From Mycobacterium sp. IS-1264 (GTDB lineage Bacteria; Actinomycetota; Actinomycetes; Mycobacteriales; Mycobacteriaceae): 64,000 bases of DNA. Both the position numbers and the translations under genes were made by a program. Each line of letters opens with the position of its first letter. The first letter of the stretch is position 1. A model generated the notes under the pieces. It searched no databases. It had not been told where the DNA came from and was given only the letters and a program-made list of their open reading frames with translations. Shown piece by piece: positions 25,280 through 34,379 of the stretch. The DNA is taken from NCBI RefSeq assembly GCF_001954195.1, contig NZ_MBES01000067.1, positions 62,001 to 126,000 of the forward strand. The letters run 5' to 3'.

Positions 25280-28204
25280 TCAGCGCGCTTGTACCACTCC
25301 GCCCACCGGGCGCTCCTCGACGTCGATCAGCTCGCGCACCGCGGGACGCGGTCCGTATGGCCGCAGCATGGTGCTTGCCGGCCGGGGACGCACGTGCTGC
25401 GGCCACCAGAACCAGCGCCCGAGCAAGGTGGCCAGCGACGGCGTCATGAACGACCGCACGATCAAGGTGTCGAACAACAGACCCAGCGCGATCGTCGTAC
25501 CCACCTGGGCCATCACCAGCAGTGGGCTGAACATGAACGTCGCCATGGTCGCGGCGAACACCAGACCGGCGGAGGTCACCACCGAGCCCGAACCGGCCAT
25601 CGCGCGGATCGTCCCTGTCTTTAGCCCGGCGTGGATTTCCTCCTTGAACCGCGATATCAGCAGCAGGTTGTAGTCCGAGCCGACCGCCAGCAGCAGGATG
25701 ATCGCCATCGCCAGGACCATCCAGTGCAACTTCATGCCCAGGATGTACTGCCACAGCAGCACGGAGAGCCCGAACGAGGCGCCTAGTGACAGCAACACCG
25801 TACCGACGATCACAAAGGCCGCCACGGCGCTTCGGGTGATCACCAGCATGATGATGAAAATCAGTGTGGCTGCGGCAATTCCGGCGATCAGCAGGTCGAT
25901 GTTGGAGCCGTCGTGCATGTCCTTGTACGTCGCGGCGGTACCGCCGAGGTAGACCTTGGCGCCCTCCCAGGGCGTGCCCTTGATCGCCTCGTGCACGGCC
26001 TGCTTGATCGGTTCGATGTGGCGGATGCCTTCAGGACTCGCCGGGTCGCCCTCATGGGAGATGATCAACCGGACGGCGTGCCCATCCGGCGAGATGAACT
26101 GTTTGAGACCTCGCGCGAAATCCGGGCTGTTGAACGCCTCAGGCGGAAGGTAGAACGTGTCGTCGTTCTTCGCTTTGTCGAAGGCATCGCCCTGCGCGGT
26201 GGCGTTGTCGGCCTGCGCTTTCGCCTGGTCGTTGAGACCGCTTGTGATCGCGTAGTTCGACATGACGGTGTCGAGGTTGCGCTGCTGACTCTCGATCTGC
26301 GGCGGGATCAGCGCCACCAGCTTCGGCTGAATCTGATCCAGCTTGTCCAGGTTCGCGCTGAGCTCCACGATGTTCTCCGCCACCTGGTCGATGCCGTCGA
26401 GCGCGTTGAAGACCGACCGGAGTGCCCAGCAGATCGGGATGTCGTAGCAATGCTTCTCCCAGTAGAAGAAGCTGCGGAGCGGCCGGAAGAAGTCGTCGAA
26501 GTTGGCGATGTCGTCGCGCAACGCCTCGGTGATCTTCACCGTTTCTTTGGTGAGCCTGGTGGTTTCGTGTGTGGTGTTGCTCAGATCCTGGGTGACCTGC
26601 ATCTGCTCATGCAGCGTTGCCATCGTCCTGCGCAGCTCGTCCGCCTGCTTGAGCAGGTTTGCCGCCTGCTCTTCCTGATAGTGCTGGGTCTGGAGCCGCC
26701 CTGCGGCTTGTGCGCCCATCTGAAAACCGAGGGTGCTGTGGTCGAGCGGCGTGCCCAACGGCCGGGTGATGGTCTGCACCCGGCCGATACCGGGGATGTG
26801 GAAGACCGCCTTGGCGACCTTGTCCAGGACGATGAAGTCGGCCGGGTTGCGCAAGTCGTGATCGGTCTCGATCATCAACAGCTCAGGATTGAGCCGAGCC
26901 TGGTCGAAGTGCCGGTCCGCGGCGGCATAACCGACGTTGGCCGGGGTGTCCGCCGGCAGGAAGTGGCGGTTGTCGTAGTCCGTCTTGTAGCCGGGCAGGG
27001 CGAGCAGACCAACCAATGCGACCCCGATGGTCACCGCGAGAACCGGTGCGGGCCAGCGGACGACCGCAGTGCCGATACGGCGCCAGCCCCGAGTCTGCAG
27101 CTTCCGCTTCGGATCAAGGAGCTTGAAGAATGACGCCACCGTCAGCATCGCCGGAGCCAGCGTCAACGCCGCGAGCACCGCGACCAGCATGCCGACCGCA
27201 CAAGGCACCCCCAGCGACTGGAAGTACGGCAGCCGGCAGAAGCTCAGGCAATACATCGCGCCGGCGATGGTCAATCCCGACCCGAGCACGACGTGCGCGG
27301 TGCTGTGGAACATGGTGTAGAACGCTTGTTCGCGCGTCTCGCCCAGACCACGGGCCTCGTGATAGCGGCCGACGACGAAGATCGCGTAGTCCGTTCCGGC
27401 GGCGATCGCCATCAGCACCAGCATGTTGTTGGCGAAGGTGGACAGCCCCATGACGCCGTAGTTGCCGAGCGTCGCGACGACACCGCGGGCGGCCGCCAGC
27501 TCGATGAACACCATCGCCAGCATGATCAGCATGGTGACGAACGAGCGGTAGACGAACAGCAGCATCAGAATGATGACGAGGAAGGTGACGAGCGTGACCT
27601 TCGCGACGCCCTTCTCGCCGGCGTGGGACTGGTCGGCGAACAGCGGGCCCGCCCCGGTGACGTAGGCCTTGATTCCCGGCGGCGCGGGCACCGAGTCCAC
27701 GATCTTGCGGACGGCCAAGGCAGACTCGGTCGCCTCCCCGCCGCCCATGTTGCCGGCGAGGTAAACCTGGACGTACGCGGCCTTTTGATCGTGGCTCTGG
27801 GAACCCGCCGCCGTCAGCGGATCGCTCCAGAAATCCTGGACATGCTGAACGTGTTTCTTGTCTTGCTCGACGCGCCTCACGATCTCGTCGTAGTAGCGGT
27901 GCGCTTCGGGCCCGAGTGGCTTGTCGCCCTCCAGCAGGATCATGGCCGAGTTGTCGGAGTTGAACTCTTTGAACGTCGACCCGACCTTCATCATCGACTG
28001 AAAGGAGGCCGCGTCCGTCGGACTCATCGACACCGAGTGGGTTTTGGCGACGACCTCCAGCTGCGGGGCCACGGTGTTGGTGATGAAGACGATGCCCAAC
28101 CACACCAGGACGATCGGCAGCGCCAGCCGATGGATCATCCGCGGCAGGAACGGCGGGATCAGCGGCTGATCGACGCGTGGCGGAGCCTCGCCCGGCTCGC
28201 TCAT
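25280..28204 (-). CDS. MmpL-family RND transporter (MmpL4/MmpL5 type)
   Basis: A 974-residue RND exporter with about twelve membrane helices in two halves. The proton-relay Asp-Tyr pairs are [17 protein letters not shown] and [17 protein letters not shown]. The second periplasmic loop carries the long coiled-coil insertion (about 490-660) with a paired-cysteine hairpin ([13 protein letters not shown]), a mark of the MmpL4/MmpL5 siderophore-exporter branch. It overlaps the MmpS stop by four bases. The operon runs opposite to the direction expected from M. tuberculosis synteny, so I do not give it the name mmpL4. Confidence 0.93.
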   Translation of the reverse strand: MSEPGEAPPRVDQPLIPPFLPRMIHRLALPIVLVWLGIVFITNTVAPQLEVVAKTHSVSMSPTDAASFQSMMKVGSTFKEFNSDNSAMILLEGDKPLGPEAHRYYDEIVRRVEQDKKHVQHVQDFWSDPLTAAGSQSHDQKAAYVQVYLAGNMGGGEATESALAVRKIVDSVPAPPGIKAYVTGAGPLFADQSHAGEKGVAKVTLVTFLVIILMLLFVYRSFVTMLIMLAMVFIELAAARGVVATLGNYGVMGLSTFANNMLVLMAIAAGTDYAIFVVGRYHEARGLGETREQAFYTMFHSTAHVVLGSGLTIAGAMYCLSFCRLPYFQSLGVPCAVGMLVAVLAALTLAPAMLTVASFFKLLDPKRKLQTRGWRRIGTAVVRWPAPVLAVTIGVALVGLLALPGYKTDYDNRHFLPADTPANVGYAAADRHFDQARLNPELLMIETDHDLRNPADFIVLDKVAKAVFHIPGIGRVQTITRPLGTPLDHSTLGFQMGAQAAGRLQTQHYQEEQAANLLKQADELRRTMATLHEQMQVTQDLSNTTHETTRLTKETVKITEALRDDIANFDDFFRPLRSFFYWEKHCYDIPICWALRSVFNALDGIDQVAENIVELSANLDKLDQIQPKLVALIPPQIESQQRNLDTVMSNYAITSGLNDQAKAQADNATAQGDAFDKAKNDDTFYLPPEAFNSPDFARGLKQFISPDGHAVRLIISHEGDPASPEGIRHIEPIKQAVHEAIKGTPWEGAKVYLGGTAATYKDMHDGSNIDLLIAGIAAATLIFIIMLVITRSAVAAFVIVGTVLLSLGASFGLSVLLWQYILGMKLHWMVLAMAIILLLAVGSDYNLLLISRFKEEIHAGLKTGTIRAMAGSGSVVTSAGLVFAATMATFMFSPLLVMAQVGTTIALGLLFDTLIVRSFMTPSLATLLGRWFWWPQHVRPRPASTMLRPYGPRPAVRELIDVEERPVGGVVQAR

Positions 28205-28749
28205 GCGGACTTGTCCAGGCAGTAGACGAAGGCGTTCACTGTTTGGTTGGGATCGGAGCGATTCGGAGTCTTGATGACGTCACCGCTCCCGTCGTGCTTG
28301 TTCACCACGAACTGGCAGGCGATCCAACTGCCGTCTCCTTGCGCCACCAGGTTTGCCGGGATGCCGGGCTTGGTCGAACTCAATACTTTGCTCCAGGGCA
28401 AGGGCACGTTGAGGGCCTGCTGCGGATGGGAGTTTTCGTCGAGGTAATTGATGGTTGCCGTGCTGCCGGGTGGGCCCCAGACCTGAAGCGTGATCGTCTT
28501 GGCGTTGAACTCGTCGAGGACCTCGCCGGAGGTGCCGCCGCCGAACGAACCGCGGTGAACGCCGAAGACGCCGTGCAGCCGATAAACGACAAATCCCGAC
28601 AGCGCGACCACTGCCGCGATCGTGAGCACCAGCCAGAAACGGCCAAAAAACCCCTTTTTCTTGGCGCGCTGTGGGGCGACCTCGTTGCCCTCGCTGCCGG
28701 CGGAGCCCTGCTTCATCAGCGGCTCGGTCCTTGGCTCAGTCGTCGTCAT
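28201..28749 (-). CDS. MmpS-family accessory protein
   Basis: A 182-residue membrane-anchored periplasmic protein. A 32-residue basic cytosolic tail (RAKKKG) precedes one helix (about 38-58), then the MmpS beta-sandwich with the family signature [20 protein letters not shown] and a disulfide pair (C in IACQF and C in VYCLDKSA). M. tuberculosis MmpS4 is about 140 residues, so the N-terminal tail here is about 40 residues longer. An internal ATG (residue 12) is an alternative start. GAAGGAC precedes the ATG used. It forms an operon with the MmpL gene, sharing ATGA. Confidence 0.9.
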   Translation of the reverse strand: MTTTEPRTEPLMKQGSAGSEGNEVAPQRAKKKGFFGRFWLVLTIAAVVALSGFVVYRLHGVFGVHRGSFGGGTSGEVLDEFNAKTITLQVWGPPGSTATINYLDENSHPQQALNVPLPWSKVLSSTKPGIPANLVAQGDGSWIACQFVVNKHDGSGDVIKTPNRSDPNQTVNAFVYCLDKSA

Positions 28750-28781
28750 GGGCGCTTCAAGTCCTTCACCACGGGCGAAAT

Positions 28782-28800
28782 ATTAGTTGGCCTATATTTA
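28782..28800. promoter_or_regulatory. Weak candidate iron box upstream of mmpS
   Basis: A 19-base stretch centred on gttggccta matches 11 of 19 positions of the IdeR consensus TTAGGTTAGSCTAACCTAA. It is 33 bases upstream of the MmpS start in an unusually AT-rich patch. M. tuberculosis mmpS4 is IdeR-controlled, which makes the site worth testing, but the match alone is weak. Confidence 0.25.
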
Positions 28801-28918
28801 ACCCTAGCGATGACCCGCGCGTCTCTGCGGCGCTGGGGCGCCGAGCGCTCGGACAGTTCGGGACCGTATTCACCGGTTGCAGTTCGCCAGGCCACAGCGC
28901 CTTCGTCCCCCTTCCTGT

Positions 28919-29581
28919 TCATGACGATTCAAGGCCGATGCAGGTGGCCGTCAGCACTCGGGTAAGGGCGGACGCGAAGTCGATGTTCCACTCCGGCGGC
29001 AGGGCATCGGGCTCCTCGGCATAGGCGTCGGTGAGCCGCTCCGGGGGGTTGGCGATGTGCCAGAACGCCGAGGCCAACGAGTACGCGGCGATCAAGACGT
29101 CGAAGGCGCCCGAACGACCCAGCGCGGGCAGCGCACCCTCGATGGCGTCGGCCAGCGCGACCGCGGCGGCGGCGATGTTCCGCCTGATCTCGACGACCCT
29201 GTCGATCTCCACCTCGTGCTCGAGGTGCAGGTGCAGGTTGGAGAGCAGGTCACAAAACAGCGGGTCGGCCGCCAGCCCGTTGGCCAGCGTCTCGGCCACC
29301 CGCGCCGGCGACTTCGGCCCCGGCTTGCCCAACTCCTCGCACACCGTGCCCGACCAGCGCGCCCACCCTTCGGCGGCAAGCTGGAGCAGGACCTCTTTGT
29401 GCGAGGTGAAGTAGCGGCGCACCGCGGAGTAGTGAATGCCGGCGCGGCTGGCGACGGCGGTCAAAGTGACTGAGGCGACTCCGGTCTCGATCGCCAGCGA
29501 GCGCGCGGCTTCGACGAGGGCCGCCGCACGTTGACGCTTGTTCTCCTCGGTGCGGGCGCGCTGGAAGGTGAGTTGCGCCAT
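28919..29581 (-). CDS. TetR-family regulator upstream of mmpS-mmpL
   Basis: I start at the ATG at 29581 (MAQLTFQRAR). The GTG at 29599 would lie inside a repeated operator. The 220-residue product has a TetR helix-turn-helix at about residues 38-62 (VTLTAVASRAGIHYSAVRRYF) and a helical ligand domain ending near the stop. It is on the same strand as the MmpS-MmpL genes, 169 bases away, whereas the M. tuberculosis Rv0452 regulator is divergent from mmpS4. Two 22-bp repeats, each holding CACA-tcg-TGTG, lie directly before the start, so autoregulation is very likely. Confidence 0.85.
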   Translation of the reverse strand: MAQLTFQRARTEENKRQRAAALVEAARSLAIETGVASVTLTAVASRAGIHYSAVRRYFTSHKEVLLQLAAEGWARWSGTVCEELGKPGPKSPARVAETLANGLAADPLFCDLLSNLHLHLEHEVEIDRVVEIRRNIAAAAVALADAIEGALPALGRSGAFDVLIAAYSLASAFWHIANPPERLTDAYAEEPDALPPEWNIDFASALTRVLTATCIGLESS

Positions 29582-29590
29582 CGGCTGAGG

Positions 29591-29635
29591 ATAACGCACA
29601 TCGTGTGATTTGTATAACGCACATCGTGTGATTTG
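29591..29635. promoter_or_regulatory. Two direct 22-bp repeats, each with a CACA-n3-TGTG dyad
   Basis: The 22-base unit beginning ataacgcacatcg occurs at 29591-29612 and exactly again at 29614-29635, a period of 23 bases. Each copy contains the perfect dyad cacatcgtgtg. The pair lies in the TetR promoter, 10-54 bases upstream of the ATG at 29581, and also upstream of the divergent SigK-operon genes at 29713. This is a strong TetR operator candidate. Confidence 0.75.
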
Positions 29636-29678
29636 CGGTCGTTCACCTTCGGCTAGACATCGGTAAGCACGCGGCAGC

Positions 29679-29706
29679 CCGTCCGCCAGGTCGATGGCTC
29701 CGAATA
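29679..29706 (+). promoter_or_regulatory. SigK-type promoter before the SigK operon
   Basis: The elements CCGTCC (29679-29684) and CCGAATA (29700-29706) are separated by 15 bases. They match, with one difference each, the SigK promoter elements reported for M. tuberculosis (CCATCC and CCGAATC). The first gene's GTG at 29713 is seven bases past the -10 element, so the mRNA would be leaderless. This fits autoregulation of the operon by SigK. Confidence 0.6.
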
Positions 29707-29712
29707 GCTGAT

Positions 29713-31008
29713 GTGGATCAGCCCTATGCCCGCTCGGTCGCGGTCATCGGCAGCGGCGTTGCCGGCCTCACCGCCGCCTACGTCCTGGCCGGACGCGACC
29801 GCGTAACCCTGTACGAGGCCGACGCGCGGCTCGGCGGCCACGCGCACACCCACGTTGTGGACGACGGTGACGGACGGGTGATCGGCGTCGACTCGGCCTT
29901 CCTCGTGCACAACGACCGGACCTATCCGACACTGTGCCGGTTGTTCGGCGAACTCGGCATCGCCACCCAAGAATCGGAGATGTCAATGTCGGTGCGGGCC
30001 GACGACATCGGGCTCGAATACGCTGGCGCCCTTGGCATCCCGGGCCTGTTCGCGTGCCGGCAGTCGTTGCGACCGCGCTACCTGCGCATGCTCGCCGAGA
30101 TCGTCCGCTTCCACCGTGCCGCGCTGCGGCTGCTGGGCGACGACGCCGACAGCCTCGAGACACTGGACGCCTTCTTGAACCGACACCGGTTCTCGCCGTA
30201 CTTCATCGACTACTTCATCACTCCGTTGGTGGCGGCGGTGTGGTCCTGCGCCGGCGACGACGCGTTGCGCTATCCGGCCCGCTATCTGTTCGTCTTCCTC
30301 GCGCACCACGGCATGCTGTCGGTGTTCGGCTCCCCCACGTGGCGGACCGTGACCGGGGGCTCGGCAACGTACGTGGCGGCCGTCGCCGCTCGGCTCGACG
30401 AGGTGTCGACCTCGACGCCGGTGCACTCGCTGCGCCGGGTGCCCAACGGGGTGGTGGTGCGGGCGGGCAACAACCCGCCTCGCCTTTTCGACGCCGCCGT
30501 CGTCGCCGTCCATCCCGACCAGGCGTTGCTGTTGCTCGACGGCGCGACGCCCCGGGAGCGCGCCGTACTGGGCGCGATTCCATACTCCACCAACCGGGCC
30601 CAGCTGCACACCGACTCCTCGATGCTGCCGCGGCGCGCCCGAGCGCGGGCGTCGTGGAACTACCTGGTGACCCCGGGCAACGACCGCGTGGTGGTCAGCT
30701 ACGACATCAGCAGGCTGATGCGCATCGACTCGAAGCGCCGGTACCTGGTCACCCTGGGCGGGCATGACCGGGTGCGGCCCGAATCGGTGATCGCCGAGAT
30801 GACGTACAGCCATCCGCTGTACACGCCGCAATCCGTTGCGGCCCAACGCTTGTTGCCGACTCTGGACGACGACCGCGTGGCCTTCGCCGGCGCCTACCAC
30901 GGCTGGGGGTTCCACGAGGACGGCGCCGCGTCGGGGCTGCGCGCGGCCCGACGGCTCGGCGCGGACTGGCCGGTGGCGACCCGTCGCCCGGAGGTGGCCG
31001 CGTGCTGA
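29713..31008 (+). CDS. FAD-dependent amine-oxidase-like protein (Rv0449c-like)
   Basis: A 431-residue flavoprotein of the NAD(P)-binding/amine oxidase family. The FAD dinucleotide motif VIGSGVAGLTAAYVLAG is at about 10-26, and a second contact, AHTHVVDD, lies near residue 45. It heads the SigK operon and is followed by DUF1365 and a cyclopropane synthase, an association found in many bacteria for modification of unsaturated fatty acids. It probably oxidises or desaturates a lipid substrate. The GTG start lies seven bases after the SigK-like -10 box. Its stop overlaps the next gene by seven bases. Confidence 0.88.
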   Translation: MDQPYARSVAVIGSGVAGLTAAYVLAGRDRVTLYEADARLGGHAHTHVVDDGDGRVIGVDSAFLVHNDRTYPTLCRLFGELGIATQESEMSMSVRADDIGLEYAGALGIPGLFACRQSLRPRYLRMLAEIVRFHRAALRLLGDDADSLETLDAFLNRHRFSPYFIDYFITPLVAAVWSCAGDDALRYPARYLFVFLAHHGMLSVFGSPTWRTVTGGSATYVAAVAARLDEVSTSTPVHSLRRVPNGVVVRAGNNPPRLFDAAVVAVHPDQALLLLDGATPRERAVLGAIPYSTNRAQLHTDSSMLPRRARARASWNYLVTPGNDRVVVSYDISRLMRIDSKRRYLVTLGGHDRVRPESVIAEMTYSHPLYTPQSVAAQRLLPTLDDDRVAFAGAYHGWGFHEDGAASGLRAARRLGADWPVATRRPEVAAC

Positions 31009-31745
31009 CCGACGCGCCTCCCGACGCGCTTCCCGACGTGCTGACACCCGCGATCTACCGCACCACCATCACCCACTGTCGGCGGGTTCCGGTGCGACAC
31101 TCGTTCGAATACCGAAGCTACAGCTGGTATGTCGACGTCGACGACCTCCCCCGGCTGTCCTGGTGGCTGCGGCCGTTTGCGCGATTCCGCGCCGACGATC
31201 ACTTCTCGGACGACGCACAGGGCTCACTGCGCGACCGGCTCAGCGCCTTCTGCGCCGAGAACGGCGTGGCCGCGCCCGAGGGCAGCATCACCGCGCTGCT
31301 GTCGGCCCGCGTGTTCGGCTATGTCTTCAACCCGCTGTCCGTCTTCTGGTGCCATGACCGAGAAGGCCGGCTGCGTCATGTGATCGCCGAGGTGCACAAC
31401 ACCTACGGCGAACGCCACGCCTATCTGTTGCCCCCGGCCGACCTTCCGGTGGCGACGGCCAAACAGTTCTACGTCTCGCCGTTCAACCCGGTCGACGGCT
31501 ACTACGTGGTGCGAGCGCCCCGGCCCGCAACCGAGGTCGACATCACCGTGTCGCTGCACCGCGATCATCGGCGGGCGTCGCCGGAATTCAGCGCCACCAT
31601 GCGTGGACAGCGGCGTCCGCCAACGAGCGGACAGGTCGCGATCATGCAAATCATTTCGCCGCTGGCGCCGTTGGTGGTGTCGGCGCGCATCCGGATACAG
31701 GGGATCAAGCTGTGGTTACGTCGACTTCCGGTGGTACCGCGATGA
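31002..31745 (+). CDS. DUF1365 protein (Rv0448c-like)
   Basis: A 247-residue DUF1365 protein. Family features include the N-terminal tract RTTITHCRRVPVRHSFEYRSY, the central FGYVFNPLSVFWCHD and the segment LPPADLPVATAKQFYVSPFNP. DUF1365 genes are almost always found with the FAD oxidase and cyclopropane synthase, and here they overlap on both sides (7 and 4 bases). A role in fatty-acid modification is inferred from that linkage. The GTG start is supported by the overlap. No membrane helix is apparent. Confidence 0.85.
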   Translation: MLTDAPPDALPDVLTPAIYRTTITHCRRVPVRHSFEYRSYSWYVDVDDLPRLSWWLRPFARFRADDHFSDDAQGSLRDRLSAFCAENGVAAPEGSITALLSARVFGYVFNPLSVFWCHDREGRLRHVIAEVHNTYGERHAYLLPPADLPVATAKQFYVSPFNPVDGYYVVRAPRPATEVDITVSLHRDHRRASPEFSATMRGQRRPPTSGQVAIMQIISPLAPLVVSARIRIQGIKLWLRRLPVVPR

Positions 31746-33004
31746 GCCTGAACACCATCCAAAAGGCCTCGGCGGCAATCGATTCGAAGCGCTGGCCGGC
31801 GGTGGCGACGGTGCCGTCGAGTCCGATCGCCGCGCCGATCGCCGAGCGGCTGCTGCGGCGCGCGGCCGCTCGCCTACCGCTGCGGCTGGTCTACCCCGAC
31901 GGCGCGGTGGTCGGCGCGGCCGACCAGACGGCCCCGACATTGGTGGTTCATCGACCGGATGCGCTGGCGCGCCGGATCGGGCGACACGGACTGATCGGGT
32001 TCGGCGAGTCCTACATGGCCGGCGAATGGTCGTCGGACGACCTCACCGCGGTGTTGACGGTCTTCGCCAGCTCGGTGACCGACCTGGTGCCGCGCGCGTT
32101 GCAGTGGCTGCGGCCGATCGGCCCGGCATTTCGGCCGCGCTGGCGCGGCGCCGGCCGAGATCAGGCGCGCCGCAACGTCGCCGAGCACTACGACCTGTCC
32201 AACGACCTGTTCGCGGCGTTCCTCGACGAGACCATGACCTACTCGTGCGCGCTGTTCCCGCGGCTGCCAGCGTCCCCGGGCGACCTGGCCGCGGCACAAC
32301 GACGCAAGATCGATCGGCTACTCGACATGGCCGAAGTCGGCTGCGGCAGCCGGGTTCTCGAGATCGGCACCGGATGGGGTGAGTTGTGCATCCGCGCGGC
32401 CGCCCGCGGGGCGCACGTCCGTTCGGTGACGCTGTCGGCCGAGCAGCAGCGCCTGGCGCGCTATCGGGTCGCCGCGGCGGGGCTCTCGAACTCGGTCGAG
32501 ATCGACCTGTGCGACTACCGCGACGTCGACGGGTGTTACGACGCGGTGGTGTCGGTCGAGATGATCGAGGCGGTGGGATATCACTCATGGCCGCGGTATT
32601 TCGCCGCGCTCGAGCGGTTGGTGCGCCCCGGTGGCCGCGTAGCGATCCAGGCGATCACTATGCCGCATCGCCGGATGCTGGCCACCCGCAACACCCACAC
32701 CTGGATCCAGAAGTACATCTTCCCCGGCGGGCTGCTGCCGTCCACCCAGGCCATTTCCGCTATCACCGAGCGGTGCACCGGTTTACACACCGTCGACATG
32801 ACGTCGCTACGCCCGCACTACGCCGAAACCCTGCGCCTGTGGCGGGAGCGGTTCGCCGGGCGACGAGATGAGTTGACGCGCTTGGGATTCGACGAAGTGT
32901 TCGCGCGCATGTGGGAGCTTTACCTGGCGTACTCCGAGGCCGGATTCCGGTCGGGCTATCTTGACGTCTACCAGTGGACGTTCACACGCGAGGGCCGCAG
33001 ATGA
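31742..33004 (+). CDS. ufaA1: Cyclopropane fatty acid synthase-like methyltransferase UfaA1
   Basis: I start at the ATG at 31742, which overlaps the DUF1365 stop (ATGA). The frame could extend ten codons further. The 420-residue enzyme has an N-terminal CFA-synthase lid domain (about 60-150) and a SAM domain with motif I VLEIGTGWGELCIRAA and the catalytic region VEMIEAVGYHSWPRYF. UfaA1 of M. tuberculosis makes tuberculostearic acid (10-methylstearate) from oleate. With the FAD oxidase it may perform the methylene transfer and reduction. Length is near the 427 residues of Rv0447c. The stop overlaps the next ATG. Confidence 0.9.
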   Translation: MSLNTIQKASAAIDSKRWPAVATVPSSPIAAPIAERLLRRAAARLPLRLVYPDGAVVGAADQTAPTLVVHRPDALARRIGRHGLIGFGESYMAGEWSSDDLTAVLTVFASSVTDLVPRALQWLRPIGPAFRPRWRGAGRDQARRNVAEHYDLSNDLFAAFLDETMTYSCALFPRLPASPGDLAAAQRRKIDRLLDMAEVGCGSRVLEIGTGWGELCIRAAARGAHVRSVTLSAEQQRLARYRVAAAGLSNSVEIDLCDYRDVDGCYDAVVSVEMIEAVGYHSWPRYFAALERLVRPGGRVAIQAITMPHRRMLATRNTHTWIQKYIFPGGLLPSTQAISAITERCTGLHTVDMTSLRPHYAETLRLWRERFAGRRDELTRLGFDEVFARMWELYLAYSEAGFRSGYLDVYQWTFTREGRR

Positions 33005-33792
33005 ATCCGATCAACCTCCTCGAAGTATCCGGCGCGTCGATTGCCGCGCTGGCGGTGGTGCACTCGGTCACGTTCGCCATCGGCAGGCGGATCGGCCGTT
33101 ACAACGTCGTCGACGTCGCCTGGGGTGTGGGCTTCGTGGCCATCGCCGGCGTCGCCGCGACGCTCGGGCACGGCGAGGCGAGCAGGCGCTGGCTGCTGCT
33201 GGCGCTGGTGGCGATCTGGGGCCTGCGGCTGAGCTGGCACATCCAGCGCAAGACCGCGGGCAAAGGGGAAGATCCCCGCTACGCGGCGATGCTGCGCGAG
33301 GCCACGCTGTCCCAGGTGATACGCAAGGTCTTTGTGCTGCAAGCCTTCATCACGTGGTTCGTCTCCTTCCCGCTGCAGTTGTCGGCGGTCAGCGGACCCA
33401 CACCGAAGCCGCTGACGGCCGTCACCGTCCTGGGCGTGGCCGTGTGGCTGGTCGGCGTGACCTTCGAGGCGGTCGGCGATTGGCAGCTGAAGGCATTCAA
33501 ATCCGATCCCGCGCACCGCGGTGTGGTGATGGACCGCGGCCTGTGGGCCTGGACGCGCCACCCCAACTACTTCGGCGACGCGGCGGTGTGGTGGGGACTG
33601 TGGCTGATCACCATCACCGGCTGGGTGTCGCTCGCGACGATCGGCTCGCCGCTGCTCATGACCTACTTCCTGGTGTATGTGACCGGCGCCCGGCTGACCG
33701 AGAAGCTGATGGCCGGCCGCCCCGGCTTCGACGAATACCGGCAACGGACCGCGTTTTTCTTCCCGCGGCCGCCCCGATCGGTGTGGCGATAG
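33001..33792 (+). CDS. DUF1295 membrane enzyme (Rv0446c-like)
   Basis: The ATG at 33001 overlaps the ufaA1 stop (ATGA), which fixes the start. The 263-residue protein has about six or seven membrane helices and the C-terminal steroid-5-alpha-reductase-like signature WAWTRHPNYFGDAAVWWG (about residues 183-200). DUF1295 proteins are thought to be NADPH-dependent reductases of lipid double bonds. In this operon it could act with UfaA1 in branched fatty-acid formation. It is followed after 11 bases by sigK. Confidence 0.85.
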   Translation: MNPINLLEVSGASIAALAVVHSVTFAIGRRIGRYNVVDVAWGVGFVAIAGVAATLGHGEASRRWLLLALVAIWGLRLSWHIQRKTAGKGEDPRYAAMLREATLSQVIRKVFVLQAFITWFVSFPLQLSAVSGPTPKPLTAVTVLGVAVWLVGVTFEAVGDWQLKAFKSDPAHRGVVMDRGLWAWTRHPNYFGDAAVWWGLWLITITGWVSLATIGSPLLMTYFLVYVTGARLTEKLMAGRPGFDEYRQRTAFFFPRPPRSVWR

Positions 33793-33803
33793 GCTACCGA
33801 TCG

Positions 33804-34379
33804 ATGACCGGAAGCGCACAGCTGAGCGGGGACCTCGACGCCCTGCTGCGCCGGGTCGCGCGCGGGGACCGCGACGCCTTCGCCGCCGTCTACGACCTGA
33901 CCAAGAGCCGGGTGTTCGGACTGGTGGTACGCGTGCTGCGCGATGCCGGCTACAGCGAAGAAACCACCCAGGAGGTTTATCTCGAGGTCTGGCGGACCGC
34001 GTCGGAGTATGACGCCGCGAAGGGTTCCGCCCTCGCCTGGCTGATGACCATGGCGCACCGGCGGGCCATCGACCGGGTGCGCGCCGAGCAGGCCGGCAGC
34101 CGTCGGGAATCACGCTACGGCGCAGCCAATGTCGAACCCGTCAGCGCCGCGGCGCACGACCCCGTCGCCGACTCGGCGATCGCCGTCGAGGAACGTCGCC
34201 GGGTGACCAAATGCCTGGACGCGCTGACCGAGGCGCAGCGGCAATGCATCGAGATGGCCTACTACGGAGGCCTGACGTACTCCGAAGTGTCGCAGCGGCT
34301 CGCCGCGAATCTGTCGACGATCAAGTCGCGGATCCGCGACGCGCTGCGCGGGCTGCGCAACTGCCTGGACGTGTCATGA
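33804..34379 (+). CDS. sigK: ECF sigma factor SigK
   Basis: A 191-residue ECF sigma factor. Region 2 is at about 22-92 ([20 protein letters not shown] through [16 protein letters not shown]) and region 4 at about 132-186 ([26 protein letters not shown]). Cysteines C137 and C187 correspond to the redox disulfide reported for M. tuberculosis SigK (C133-C183), a switch that weakens binding to the anti-sigma factor. The start is the ATG at 33804, and the long frame upstream is a shadow of the DUF1295 gene. Its stop overlaps rskA. A SigK-like promoter heads the operon at 29679. Confidence 0.95.
   Translation: MTGSAQLSGDLDALLRRVARGDRDAFAAVYDLTKSRVFGLVVRVLRDAGYSEETTQEVYLEVWRTASEYDAAKGSALAWLMTMAHRRAIDRVRAEQAGSRRESRYGAANVEPVSAAAHDPVADSAIAVEERRRVTKCLDALTEAQRQCIEMAYYGGLTYSEVSQRLAANLSTIKSRIRDALRGLRNCLDVS

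Noticed and set aside
32961..33803. 281-residue N-terminal extension of the SigK frame
   Set aside because: It is out of frame with the real DUF1295 gene at the same place. SigK region 2 begins right after the ATG at 33804.
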